DNA of 43,729 nt. Source: Aggregatilineales bacterium. GTDB taxonomy: Bacteria > Chloroflexota > Anaerolineae > Aggregatilineales > Ch27. The number at the start of each line of letters is the position of its first letter. Positions within the stretch are counted from its first letter, which is position 1. The stretch is taken from positions 1-43,729 of the forward strand of contig JARKNX010000136.1 of NCBI GenBank assembly GCA_029976025.1, read 5' to 3'. Below, one piece after another: positions 23,753 through 32,015 of this stretch. Both the position numbers and the translations under genes were made by a program. The notes under the pieces are model-generated. The model did not search any database. It was given only the letters and a program-made list of their open reading frames with translations, and was not told the origin of the DNA.

Positions 23753-25692
23753 GCCCGATCGCCATCCTGATCCTCGCGCATCAGCTCCGCCAGGCGGGCT
23801 TTAAGCTCCGCCCGCGTCTGCTGGTAGACATCATGATTGATCATCCCCTGCTCGTGCTGATCGTCCAGAGTAGCGATCTCTTCCAGCAGATTGTCGATCT
23901 CTTTCTCAGCGGGGTCCTGCGCCCCCTGCCGCAGCAGGAACATAAACCCGCCGGCTCCGACCAGGATTGTCCCGCCGATCAGCAGGATCACCACGGCGGC
24001 CGGGAGGCCCTTGCCCTCAGGGGCGCCACTGGCTGCCGCGGCGTTTGGCCTCCCGGTGATGGTGAAGCGGAAGGCTTCACCAGCCCTCAGGTCGAGATCC
24101 GTAATATAGGCGTCGAAGGACCGCTGGCCCATATCAACCTGTTCGCTCGGGGACTGAAAGACGCCCGGCTCGACAGTCACCTGGCCCGCTTCAGTCAACA
24201 GATGAAACGGCCCGTGAAAAACATAGTCAAAGACCTGCTCGATAACGGCCCCATCCTCATAAGGCAGGAAGTAAGAGATAATCAGCGTGTCAGAGCCAGG
24301 ACGGACGGGCCGCGTATCCAGCACCGTCATTCCGTCTTCGGCCACGACAAAGCGGCGCTGCATCCCCGGCTCAAATGCAATACCGGTCGCCCCCGGCGGC
24401 AGTGGGATGCGCAGGGCCACCCGCTGCGTATCGCTGATATGCTCATCGGTCAGGAAGATGCGATCAGAAGCGTTAGTCACGCTGAGGACCTCAGCAACTT
24501 CCATCCCCATCGACGAAAAGCTGATCCGCATTACGCCGGTGTCGAACTGAATAACCGAAGGGTCCGTCGCCGTCTCATAAACTTCAATAGCAGTCTCCAC
24601 CGGCCCGGTTTCCCCGGCTGCCGGCGTATACACCGTGCTGCCAAAGGCAACCCCGTTGTACATCAGCGACACCAGGTACATCCGGCCGTCGCTGTGAGGC
24701 ACGTCAGCGAAGGTGTAGGAGCCGTCTTCGTTCAACGTTGTTGTGTAACTGGTCTCTCCGCCCGTATTGGGATCGAACTGGTGCAGGGTCAGCTCCACCC
24801 CGGCGGGGAGCGTACCGCCTGCCGAGCCGTTGGTCACCTGTCCGGTTACCATCAACACCGTCGGGCCGGCGGCCACTTCGGTCCCCGGGACAGCGGTGGC
24901 TGATGCCGGGTTGGCCAGGGTTGGAGCCTGTTCAGTCGCCCGGGCGACAACCGTCGGGGCCGGGGCGACCGGGCCGATCAGCGGGGCGAAGCCGGGGTCG
25001 CCATTCACGGCGAGCGTGCGCAGGTAACCGACAACCACCCGGATTTCATCTTCTCCCAACGTATCGCCAAAAGCGTGCATGCCCGGATTCACGCCGCCGG
25101 TGACCTTCTGCACCAGGGCAACATCGCTGGTTTCCGCCCAGAAGCCGGGACTGGTCAGGTCAGGCATGACAGCCGGCGCATCGCGGCCATCCCCCCGCCC
25201 TTCAGGCCCGTGACAGGAGGCGCAGTTGGCCTCGTAGATCGCCGCTCCGCGCTCCACAGCGCCGGCCGTCAGCCGGCCCAGGTAGACATAAGCCGCCGCC
25301 GCCCATCGCTCTTCCGGCGTGAAACGGCCAAACGGCGGCATCCCGGCCAGCATATTGCCGTTGGTGATAAGCCGGACATAGTCCATCGGCGTCTTGCTGC
25401 TGACAACGGACGGATCGGTGAAGTCCGGCGGTGCCGTTTGCAATTGGCCGCTGCTCACCAGCGAGCCATCGCCGCGCCCTCCAGGCCCATGGCACATCGC
25501 ACAATGTTCAGCGAAGAACGCCGCGCCTAATGCAAGATCGGGCGCGGTGACGGGCGGCACTACTTCCGGCGGGGTGGTCGGCATCACCATCTCGCGGACA
25601 ATCTCCGGTTCGCTGGAAAGCCCGCCGCAGCCAGCCAGCAAAGTCATAACGGCAGCCAGAAACAACGCCAAACGCATTCGTATCCCGGTCAT
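23749..25692 (-). CDS. Diheme c lipoprotein with C-terminal membrane anchor, inside the ccm operon
   Basis: A 647-residue mosaic. It has a signal peptide with lipobox LLAGC (Cys22) and a Pro-rich linker, then two class I cytochrome c domains with CAMCH (64-68) and CASCH (157-161) and Met-bearing loops MPPFGRF and PGMHAFGD. A Pro/Ala/Thr linker and a carboxypeptidase-regulatory-like beta domain (GQVTNGSAGGTLPAGVELTL... DGSYTFADVP) follow, then a further beta region. One helix at about 565-593 and a cytoplasmic coiled coil (AEKEIDNLLEEIATLDDQHE) end it. This is not a known Ccm component. The second ATG (25677) is an alternative start. It is coupled to ccmA by a 4-bp overlap. Confidence 0.8.
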   Translation of the reverse strand: MTGIRMRLALFLAAVMTLLAGCGGLSSEPEIVREMVMPTTPPEVVPPVTAPDLALGAAFFAEHCAMCHGPGGRGDGSLVSSGQLQTAPPDFTDPSVVSSKTPMDYVRLITNGNMLAGMPPFGRFTPEERWAAAAYVYLGRLTAGAVERGAAIYEANCASCHGPEGRGDGRDAPAVMPDLTSPGFWAETSDVALVQKVTGGVNPGMHAFGDTLGEDEIRVVVGYLRTLAVNGDPGFAPLIGPVAPAPTVVARATEQAPTLANPASATAVPGTEVAAGPTVLMVTGQVTNGSAGGTLPAGVELTLHQFDPNTGGETSYTTTLNEDGSYTFADVPHSDGRMYLVSLMYNGVAFGSTVYTPAAGETGPVETAIEVYETATDPSVIQFDTGVMRISFSSMGMEVAEVLSVTNASDRIFLTDEHISDTQRVALRIPLPPGATGIAFEPGMQRRFVVAEDGMTVLDTRPVRPGSDTLIISYFLPYEDGAVIEQVFDYVFHGPFHLLTEAGQVTVEPGVFQSPSEQVDMGQRSFDAYITDLDLRAGEAFRFTITGRPNAAAASGAPEGKGLPAAVVILLIGGTILVGAGGFMFLLRQGAQDPAEKEIDNLLEEIATLDDQHEQGMINHDVYQQTRAELKARLAELMREDQDGDRA

Positions 25693-25709
25693 CCTACCGC
25701 GCCTTGCCC

Positions 25710-26123
25710 TCAGGCTGTCCGACGCCGCGCAGCAACCGCGGCCTCAATCTGCGCATCCAGATCCGCCGCCGCTGGCGGCGCACCGGCCCCATCACTATCC
25801 GTCTGAGCCAGAGGTCGTTCCTGCGGGTGCAACGCCTGGTAAGCGTCGATAGCCTTGAGCACTTCGACGCCGCGCGCTATCCAGGTCTCCCGCTGAAGCC
25901 GGTAGTCCTCATCCTCCAGCTTGCCCGTCTCGAAGTCAAAATCCAGATCGCGAATGGCGGAATAAACCGCTTCCCGCCGGGCAATCAGTTCTTGCAGCTC
26001 ATCTACAGGCGGCGCCGGGAGTCTTTTCTGACCTTCACGAGAGGGGAATAAGAACGGCCAGGCCACAAACAGGATACACAACAGGCCGATCAACAGGCCC
26101 ATGATCAAAGAAGAGGCTTCCAT
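25710..26123 (-). CDS. CcmI-like membrane protein (short form)
   Basis: About 137 residues: one N-terminal helix (LIMGLLIGLLCILFVAWPFLF), then a coiled coil containing AVYSAIRDLDFDFETGKLEDEDY. This 'RDLDFD-x-GKL-x-DY' wording is typical of the N-terminal part of CcmI/CycH and of related small ccm-linked proteins. The TPR domain of true CcmI is absent. The long frame opens with a GTG at 26156 but has no ribosome site; ATG 26123 is preferred. Likely helps present apocytochrome, by analogy only. Confidence 0.7.
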   Translation of the reverse strand: MEASSLIMGLLIGLLCILFVAWPFLFPSREGQKRLPAPPVDELQELIARREAVYSAIRDLDFDFETGKLEDEDYRLQRETWIARGVEVLKAIDAYQALHPQERPLAQTDSDGAGAPPAAADLDAQIEAAVAARRRTA

Positions 26124-26207
26124 AGTGAGTTCGTTCCCACTCCACACGCGGAACACATTGTACCAGGACCGCTCAGACAGCGCGGCCTGTCAGAGGAAAA
26201 GCTATCC

Positions 26208-26783
26208 TTACCGGGCCAGAGCTTCGTCGATATAATTCGCCAGCTGGCGCGCTTCTATCCCGGCATAGATGAAACGGGCAATGCTGCCGTCTTTGCCCAC
26301 AATGAACGTCTCCGGCACGCCCTGGATGTGATAGGCATCAGAAATCTGAGTGCCCAGGTCAGGGCCATTGGGGTAAGTGACCCCGAACTCCTCAATGTAG
26401 GCCAGAGCATCCCGGGTATTGTCCACATAGTCCACGCCGACGATCACGACATCCCCGCGATCCCGGTAGGCTTCCCACACGGTCTGGAAAGCGCGCGCCT
26501 CGGCGCGGCACGGCCCGCACCAGCTTGCCCAGAAGTTGATCACCACGACCTTGCCCCGATTTTCGCTCAGGGCGAACCGGCCGCCGTCGAACAGCTCCAG
26601 CACGAAGTCTGGCGCCGGCCCCCGATCCGGCTGGCCGGGGTTGGCTGTAGCCAGCCGCAGGCCCAGCACCGCCAGCAGGATGATCACGCCGGCCAGAATC
26701 ACAATGGCGAACGGTGATATGCGTTTCTTCGCTGCGGCCTCGGCAGCCTCCGGCGCGCCGTTCCGTACTTGCTCATCACTCAT
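26208..26783 (-). CDS. ccmG: CcmG/ResA-type thioredoxin-like protein
   Basis: A 191-residue membrane-anchored thiol-disulfide protein. One helix at about 24-45, then a TlpA/ResA-like thioredoxin fold with FWASWCGPCRAEA (WCGPC at 88-92) and the cis-Pro loop GVPETFIVGKDG. In System I it keeps the CXXCH cysteines of apocytochromes and CcmH reduced. It overlaps the ccmH 3' end by 8 bp. Confidence 0.9.
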   Translation of the reverse strand: MSDEQVRNGAPEAAEAAAKKRISPFAIVILAGVIILLAVLGLRLATANPGQPDRGPAPDFVLELFDGGRFALSENRGKVVVINFWASWCGPCRAEARAFQTVWEAYRDRGDVVIVGVDYVDNTRDALAYIEEFGVTYPNGPDLGTQISDAYHIQGVPETFIVGKDGSIARFIYAGIEARQLANYIDEALAR

Positions 26784-27300
26784 GCTGTTCCCTCAACTCA
26801 CGCTCCAGGCGGCTGCGATAATAGTCCTCATCATTCCGATCCAGTTCTGCTTCGTCATCCGCCGGGGAAGTATCTTCCCGGCGCACACGCCAGCGCATCA
26901 GGACATAGCCAGCCGCGCCGAAGCCGAGCACAGCCGCCGCCGCCGGGACAGCCCAGGACAGGAAGTTGAGTGTCGGGTTCAACGGCGTCCCGACCACGCG
27001 CTCGCCAAACTGGGTCACAAAGTAGTTGATGACTTCGGTCTCGGATTTGCCCTCCTCCAGCAGAGTGCGGACCTGCTCGCGCCAGCGGGCGCAGGCCGCC
27101 GTGCCGCAAACATCGAGGGGGATATTCTCGCAAACCGGGCAGTAAAGCTGGCTGCTGACGGCGTTGACCTCATCGGCGGACACCTCGCGGATCGGCTGCT
27201 CTCCACCGCCCTGCGCATAGCCTGCCCGGGGCAGGCCCAGCACAAACAGGCCGGTCAGGCCCGCCACCAGCAGGATAATGTTCAGCCTTTTCACCATCAT
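26776..27300 (-). CDS. ccmH: Cytochrome c maturation protein CcmH
   Basis: A 174-residue protein: signal peptide, then a CcmH three-helix domain with SSQLYCPVCENIPLDVCG (CPVC at 54-57) and the family pattern INYFVTQFGERVVGTP, one C-terminal helix, and an acidic tail. It exchanges disulfides with apocytochrome and CcmG and works with CcmF as heme lyase. Start overlaps the ccmF stop by 4 bp (ATGA). Two extra cysteines (65 and 70) follow the CPVC motif. Confidence 0.92.
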   Translation of the reverse strand: MMVKRLNIILLVAGLTGLFVLGLPRAGYAQGGGEQPIREVSADEVNAVSSQLYCPVCENIPLDVCGTAACARWREQVRTLLEEGKSETEVINYFVTQFGERVVGTPLNPTLNFLSWAVPAAAAVLGFGAAGYVLMRWRVRREDTSPADDEAELDRNDEDYYRSRLERELREQHE

Positions 27301-29381
27301 GCTCTCCCTGCCTGAATACGGCCGGCCCTGGCATCATCCATAGCGCGCACCGACCGGGCGATCCGGCTGCGATCCGGCTCCGGCCAGGTCGCGACCAGCG
27401 TGCCGAGCATCAGGATCAGCCCGCCTCCCCAGATCAGGTTGACCAGCGGGTTGAGATAAACCTTGAACGTCGCCCCCGCCTGGCTGATCTCTTCCCAGGC
27501 CACCAGCAGCACATAGAAATCATCCTGCAGGGTGCTGTAATTCCCGGCAATGGTCATGCTGTTCATGCCCACGGCTTCCGGGAAGAAGTCCTGGCGCGGG
27601 CGGAGCGTCGCCACAAGCCGGCTGCCGTCGTACACCTCTACTTCGGCGATGGTCATGATACGCCCATCAGCCGCCTGAGCGCGGGTCAGGCCGTCGTAGA
27701 TCATCGTATATCCGCCCAGCGTGAGCGACTCCCCCTGCGCCAGCGTGCGTTGAGTCTCCTGCTGGAAGAGGGTGCTGCCGATCACGCCGATGCCGATCAC
27801 AACAATGCCCAGATGGATAGTGTATCCGCCGTAGCGCCGCCGGTTGCGGCCAAACAGACGTATAGCGGCGACCCACCACGCTTCCCGCTGCGCGCGCGCT
27901 TTCACCCCCCGCCAGATCTCGTACAGCGTCACGAACCCGGCGAAGCCAATCAGGAAGAAAGCCAGCAGCGCTCCCACGTTGCGCATCCCGGTCAGGAACA
28001 GGGCGCCCACCACGGCCAGCGCCAGAATGAGCGGGATCAGCATCGCCCGCCCCAGCCGCGCTCCGGATGTGCGCCCCCAGGCCGAAAGCGGCGCGACGCC
28101 CATCAAGATGAACATCAGCGCGAACAGGGGAGCAGTCACGCTGGTGAAATACGGCGGGCCGAGCGTAATCTTCTCGTTGATGAACAGCTCAGTGAACACC
28201 GGCGCATAGCTGCCCCAGAAGACCGCCACAGCCAGCGCCAGGAAGACCAGGTTGTTGAAGATAAAGAGCGACTCGCGGCTCAGCCAGCTTTCCACATGAT
28301 GCTCGGAAGCCAGCTCGCCGCGCTGCCAGCGGTACACCCACAGGCCGACGCTGATCAGCGCAGCGCTGGCCAGAAAAGCGAACATGGGCGGCCCGATCGG
28401 CGACTTGGCGAAACTGTGCACACTGCTCACGATGCCGCTGCGCGTGCTGAAGGTGCCCAGGATCACCAGCAGAAAAGTGAGGATGATCAGGGCCATATTC
28501 CAGACCTTGAGCATACCGCGCTTCTCCTGGATCATGACGCTGTGCAGGAAGGCCGTGCCCGTCAGCCAGGGGATCAGCGCCGCGTTTTCCACCGGGTCCC
28601 AGCCCCAGTAGCCGCCCCACCCCAGCACGTCATATGCCCAGCGGCCGCCGACAATCAGCCCCAGCCCCAGGAACAGCCAGGCCACCAGCATCCAGCGGCG
28701 CGAGGCACGGATCCACTCCGTCCCCAGCTGGCCGGAAGCCAGCGCAGCCATAGCGAAAGCCCAGGGTATAACCATGCCAACATAGCCCAGATAGAGCAGC
28801 GGCGGATGAATAACCATGCCCGGGTGACGCAGCAGCGGGTTGAGGCCGCGCCCATCCTGCGGCACCGCCGGCATAGTCCCCGCCGGCTGCAACACGGCGC
28901 TCGTCACCTCCCCGCCCGGAGACTGCCACAGGCGGGCGAACGGACTCTCGACCACTACGACCAGGTAAAGGAAGAAAGCCAGGGTCGCCATCGTAAACGT
29001 GATCGTATACGGCAGCAGTTTGCGCCGTTCGCCACGCTGCGACAGCAGCAGAGCCACCGCGGAAAAGGTGCTCATCAGCCACGACCAGAACAGCAGAGAG
29101 CCAGCCTGACCACCCCACAGCGCCGTGATTTTGAAGAACAGGTCCGAAGAGCGCGAAGTAGTCGCAAACACATATTCAATCTGAAAGTCCCCGTTGACCA
29201 TGCTGATGATCAGGGCGACGCACGCCGCCGTGAGCAGCGGCCAGGTCAGCAGGGCAGCATTGCGGGCGCTGTGCACCCACCGGTCGCGATGTGTCTGCGC
29301 ACCGTAAAGGCTGGCGATCGTAGCATACAGCGCTATAACCAACGACAGCGCACTGGTGAGAAATCCTAACTCCGCGAGCAT
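27297..29381 (-). CDS. ccmF: Cytochrome c heme lyase subunit CcmF
   Basis: A 694-residue protein with about 15 helices. The heme-handling WWD-type motif is WGGYWGWDPVENAALIPWL (from about 255). Other family segments are GGQAGSLLFWSWLMS (about 90-104), LLRHPGMVIHPPLLYLGYV with a heme-ligand His, and GTFSTRSGIVSSVHSFA, plus a large extracytoplasmic loop before the last helix. It ligates heme from CcmE to apocytochrome with CcmH. ATG 29381 chosen because AAAGGAG lies 5 nt upstream. A 151-bp gap without a terminator separates it from ccmE. Confidence 0.96.
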   Translation of the reverse strand: MLAELGFLTSALSLVIALYATIASLYGAQTHRDRWVHSARNAALLTWPLLTAACVALIISMVNGDFQIEYVFATTSRSSDLFFKITALWGGQAGSLLFWSWLMSTFSAVALLLSQRGERRKLLPYTITFTMATLAFFLYLVVVVESPFARLWQSPGGEVTSAVLQPAGTMPAVPQDGRGLNPLLRHPGMVIHPPLLYLGYVGMVIPWAFAMAALASGQLGTEWIRASRRWMLVAWLFLGLGLIVGGRWAYDVLGWGGYWGWDPVENAALIPWLTGTAFLHSVMIQEKRGMLKVWNMALIILTFLLVILGTFSTRSGIVSSVHSFAKSPIGPPMFAFLASAALISVGLWVYRWQRGELASEHHVESWLSRESLFIFNNLVFLALAVAVFWGSYAPVFTELFINEKITLGPPYFTSVTAPLFALMFILMGVAPLSAWGRTSGARLGRAMLIPLILALAVVGALFLTGMRNVGALLAFFLIGFAGFVTLYEIWRGVKARAQREAWWVAAIRLFGRNRRRYGGYTIHLGIVVIGIGVIGSTLFQQETQRTLAQGESLTLGGYTMIYDGLTRAQAADGRIMTIAEVEVYDGSRLVATLRPRQDFFPEAVGMNSMTIAGNYSTLQDDFYVLLVAWEEISQAGATFKVYLNPLVNLIWGGGLILMLGTLVATWPEPDRSRIARSVRAMDDARAGRIQAGRA

Positions 29382-29532
29382 ACCAACTCCTTTGCGGGCC
29401 TGTCTGGTCAGCGCGAAGCAGACCATTCCGCGGCAATGTGAATAAGCATGAGTTCAGACGGCCGGGTGAGGGGCCGCGCCATCAGCGCCGATATCCTGCC
29501 CCACAGCACCCCCGTCCCGCTTGTGTGGGTTT

Positions 29533-30069
29533 TTAGCTGCTTACCTCGACCTGCCCGGGGACGGCTTCCTCATAGCGAGTCGGGCACTTGAGCAACAGCT
29601 CATTGGCGCGAAAAACGCCGCCTTCGTCCAGGGAGCCAGTCACAATAGCCTGCGCCTCATTCAACAGTAGATCGGGCATCGGCTGGTTCTCAACCACTAC
29701 CTCCACACGCGCCGCCGCCGGATCGTTCACCGCCAGGTGGAGCGTCTCAGCCAGGTTTTCAGTCTGCTCCGGGATATGGGCCATCGTGAAGCGGATGGTG
29801 AGAGTGGCGGTGTCATACTGGATCGTGTCGCCAATGACCGCGCCGGAAATGCGGACATCCTTCCCCCGCAGCTCTGGCCGGGTGAGCAACTCATCCACAG
29901 TAATAAAATACTGGGCATTATTGAGCGTGCCATTGAGGATCAAGAATCCGATGGCAACAAGAATGATCACGCCCCCGATCAGGAAGCGCTTACGCTGCCC
30001 TGCTCCGGCAGCTACCGGCGTTCTATCGGTTTTTTCCCACGCCGCTGTCGATGATGTCGTCTGTGTCAC
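29533..30069 (-). CDS. ccmE: Heme chaperone CcmE, CxxxY variant
   Basis: A 178-residue protein with one N-terminal helix (FLIGGVIILVAIGFLILNG) and an OB-fold beta barrel. The usual HxxxY heme-binding motif is replaced by CPTRY: NELLLKCPTRYEE, Cys162 and Tyr166. CxxxY CcmE proteins are described in some archaea and sulfate reducers; the Cys would take the place of the His that binds heme vinyl covalently. The start is GTG with GGGAGA at 7-nt spacing. It is first gene of the ccm cluster. Confidence 0.93.
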   Translation of the reverse strand: MTQTTSSTAAWEKTDRTPVAAGAGQRKRFLIGGVIILVAIGFLILNGTLNNAQYFITVDELLTRPELRGKDVRISGAVIGDTIQYDTATLTIRFTMAHIPEQTENLAETLHLAVNDPAAARVEVVVENQPMPDLLLNEAQAIVTGSLDEGGVFRANELLLKCPTRYEEAVPGQVEVSS

Positions 30070-30180
30070 GCGCAGTTCTCCCTGCCTGTCTGATCACTTC
30101 TGGCTCATGTAGATACAAGATACCCCGGCTTGCTGAGAATCAGGTGAGAACCTCCTTAGAAGCGTTCCCCTCAGCGGCCG

Positions 30181-30936
30181 CTACTTCTGTGGCGTTGCAC
30201 GCCGGCTGAGCACGGCGCCCCCCACCAGCAACCCCACTGTCCCCAGCCCCAGCAGCATGATCAACATACCGACACCTTTGGGGCCGCTCTCTGCCTGTAC
30301 AGCCATTTCCGCCGGGCGCTCCCACGTATCGACGTAGTCCATCATAGCTGCCAGTTCGTCTTCGGTCAGCGGGCCGCCGTACTGCCTGGCGAAGGGCGGC
30401 ATCTTCGTGTCAGGTATCCCTCGCCGCGCTATTGCCAGCACATCGACATAGGCTTCGATGGGCGGGAAGCCGGATAGATCGCGCCCGAGGCCCTCGCGGC
30501 CATGGCAGCCCGCGCAGTTGAAGAAGAACAGCCGGGCGCCCTGCGCCTGTTCCTCGGTCAGATTGGGCGATACTGCCAGCGTCAGCGGCGGCTGAAAGCC
30601 CGCCGTCTGCCAGGTCGCGGCATACGCCTGGATATCCAGAATATCCTGATCGGTCAGCGGGCCGCCGTTAGCCTGGCTGTACGGGCGCATATAGGTGCCC
30701 TTCACCCCGCTGGCGACGGCATCGGCGAAAGCGAGGCCGTACTGGATATCGCTGGCGAAAGCCTCATACGAGGCCCGCGCTTCCCCCTGCGGCCCGTGGC
30801 AGGCCAGGCAGTATTCCGCGTAAAGCGCCGCCCCCTGCACCGGGTCGCCCGCCTCGCCGCCCTCCTGCGCCAGGGCGATCGTCACACCGAACGCCAGCAG
30901 CGCCAGTACGCCGATCACCAGCACTCGCTTGGTCAT
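30181..30936 (-). CDS. Membrane-anchored diheme cytochrome c
   Basis: A 251-residue protein: signal peptide (MTKRVLVIGVLALLAFGVTIALAQ), two cytochrome c domains with CLACH (43-47) and CAGCH (141-145), each with a later Met (TYMRPY; TKMPPFARQY), and a C-terminal helix (GMLIMLLGLGTVGLLVGGAVL) ending RRATPQK. Placed between the cytochrome b operon and ccmE, it is a likely electron acceptor of the quinol-oxidising complex or a feeder to a terminal oxidase. AAGGAAGG precedes the ATG. An intrinsic hairpin separates it from the upstream diheme gene, so it may have its own promoter. Confidence 0.9.
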   Translation of the reverse strand: MTKRVLVIGVLALLAFGVTIALAQEGGEAGDPVQGAALYAEYCLACHGPQGEARASYEAFASDIQYGLAFADAVASGVKGTYMRPYSQANGGPLTDQDILDIQAYAATWQTAGFQPPLTLAVSPNLTEEQAQGARLFFFNCAGCHGREGLGRDLSGFPPIEAYVDVLAIARRGIPDTKMPPFARQYGGPLTEDELAAMMDYVDTWERPAEMAVQAESGPKGVGMLIMLLGLGTVGLLVGGAVLSRRATPQK

Positions 30937-31030
30937 ATCCCACCTTCCTTGTGAATAGCTGATCGCCGGAATTCCAGCGCATCATCCCGGGGCGTCGTAG
31001 CCCTTTGATGTTATCCACTTTTGCCTGACA

Positions 31031-31075
31031 AGAATACTCCCTCCTCCAGATATACATGGAGAAGGGAGCATTTTC
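31031..31075 (-). terminator. Hairpin after the first diheme cytochrome gene
   Basis: A 12-bp stem (31037-31048 / 31057-31068, one GU pair) with an 8-nt loop, 30 bp after the stop of the bc-complex diheme gene. The minus-strand tail TATTCTTGT is only moderately T-rich, so termination may be partial, letting some transcripts continue into the second diheme gene and ccmE. Confidence 0.6.
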
Positions 31076-31097
31076 ACAATCATCCCGCAGCGACGCC

Positions 31098-31997
31098 TTA
31101 CCCCTCTGTCTTGAGGAAGGCGACCAGATCGGCCAGGTCCTGCAGATCAATCCGCGCGCTGTAATCCTGCTGCATGATGCTGATACCGTTGGTCGAGAAG
31201 ATTCGATTGCCCTCATTGGGGACCAGATAGGCGTTCGGCTGGACAATGCTCTCCACCAGATACTGGTCAACAGTGTATCCCTGCAGCGCCGGCACAGTAG
31301 CAATCCGGTCCTGCGCCCGGGAGAACGAGCCAACCGTATCCGGAGCGACCGCGCCGCTCAGATGGCAACTGGAGCACCCCAGTTCGTTGGCGGTATACAG
31401 CGTCTCGCCGCGGGCAGCGTCGCCCGGCGGCAGGGCCGCCAGAATCGCCTGCACATTCGTCCCTACCGGCGTCCCGGATGCCATAATCTGCAGGTCGCCC
31501 TCCCCGCGAATACCGGGGAAGATGAAGTCCTGCACGACTGTGGGCGGGTTCGCCTCATCCAGCGCCGCCGTCTCCCAGTTCAGCACAAAGCGCGTGACAT
31601 CCTGCACCTGGTCCGGGCGCAGCGGCCCGCCGAACTCTTCTCCCCAGGTGGGCATCGCCTGCGGCCAGTACGCGCCGCTGTTCGGGCGCCCCGCGGCCAC
31701 GGCGTTGGCGACGTAGTCGAACAGCGTGCCCGTCCATCCCACTTCGGTCAGGCGAGCGCCATCGAACAGGCGGGGGTTGTTCAGCGCGGGCGCCCGCCCG
31801 CTCCCCTGCCCCTGAAGCCCGTGGCAGGAGGCGCAGTTGGACTCGAAGATCGTCGCGCCGCGTTCTGTGGAGCGGGCTTCATACTGACTGGTGAACTCCG
31901 ACATCCGGCCCGTTTCATTCAACGCTACCCAGCCAACCAGCAGTAGAATGGCAAAAAAGCCTGTAATGCCGATGAGAATTTTCGTCTCCATCCTCAT
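31098..31997 (-). CDS. Diheme cytochrome c subunit of the bc complex
   Basis: A 299-residue protein with an uncleaved N-terminal anchor (ILIGITGFFAILLLVGWVAL) and two cytochrome c domains: CASCH (55-59) with PTWGEEFGG as a Trp/Met-region loop, and CSSCH (208-212) with later NGISIMQQDY. It begins 18 bp after the cytochrome b stop and takes the place of cytochrome c1 or f as redox partner of the Rieske protein. ATG 31997 is used; ATG 31991 is an alternative with AGG directly adjacent. Confidence 0.9.
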   Translation of the reverse strand: MRMETKILIGITGFFAILLLVGWVALNETGRMSEFTSQYEARSTERGATIFESNCASCHGLQGQGSGRAPALNNPRLFDGARLTEVGWTGTLFDYVANAVAAGRPNSGAYWPQAMPTWGEEFGGPLRPDQVQDVTRFVLNWETAALDEANPPTVVQDFIFPGIRGEGDLQIMASGTPVGTNVQAILAALPPGDAARGETLYTANELGCSSCHLSGAVAPDTVGSFSRAQDRIATVPALQGYTVDQYLVESIVQPNAYLVPNEGNRIFSTNGISIMQQDYSARIDLQDLADLVAFLKTEG

Positions 31998-32015
31998 GTT
32001 GGCCGATACCCCCTT

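Noticed and set aside
23749..25692. Calling the diheme lipoprotein a nitric oxide or cytochrome oxidase subunit
   Set aside because: No CuA, heme-copper or NorC-type features are visible; only the heme c domains can be supported.
27750..29369. 539-codon plus-strand frame opposite ccmF
   Set aside because: Antisense shadow; extreme Gln/Arg/His content mirrors the hydrophobic codons of ccmF.
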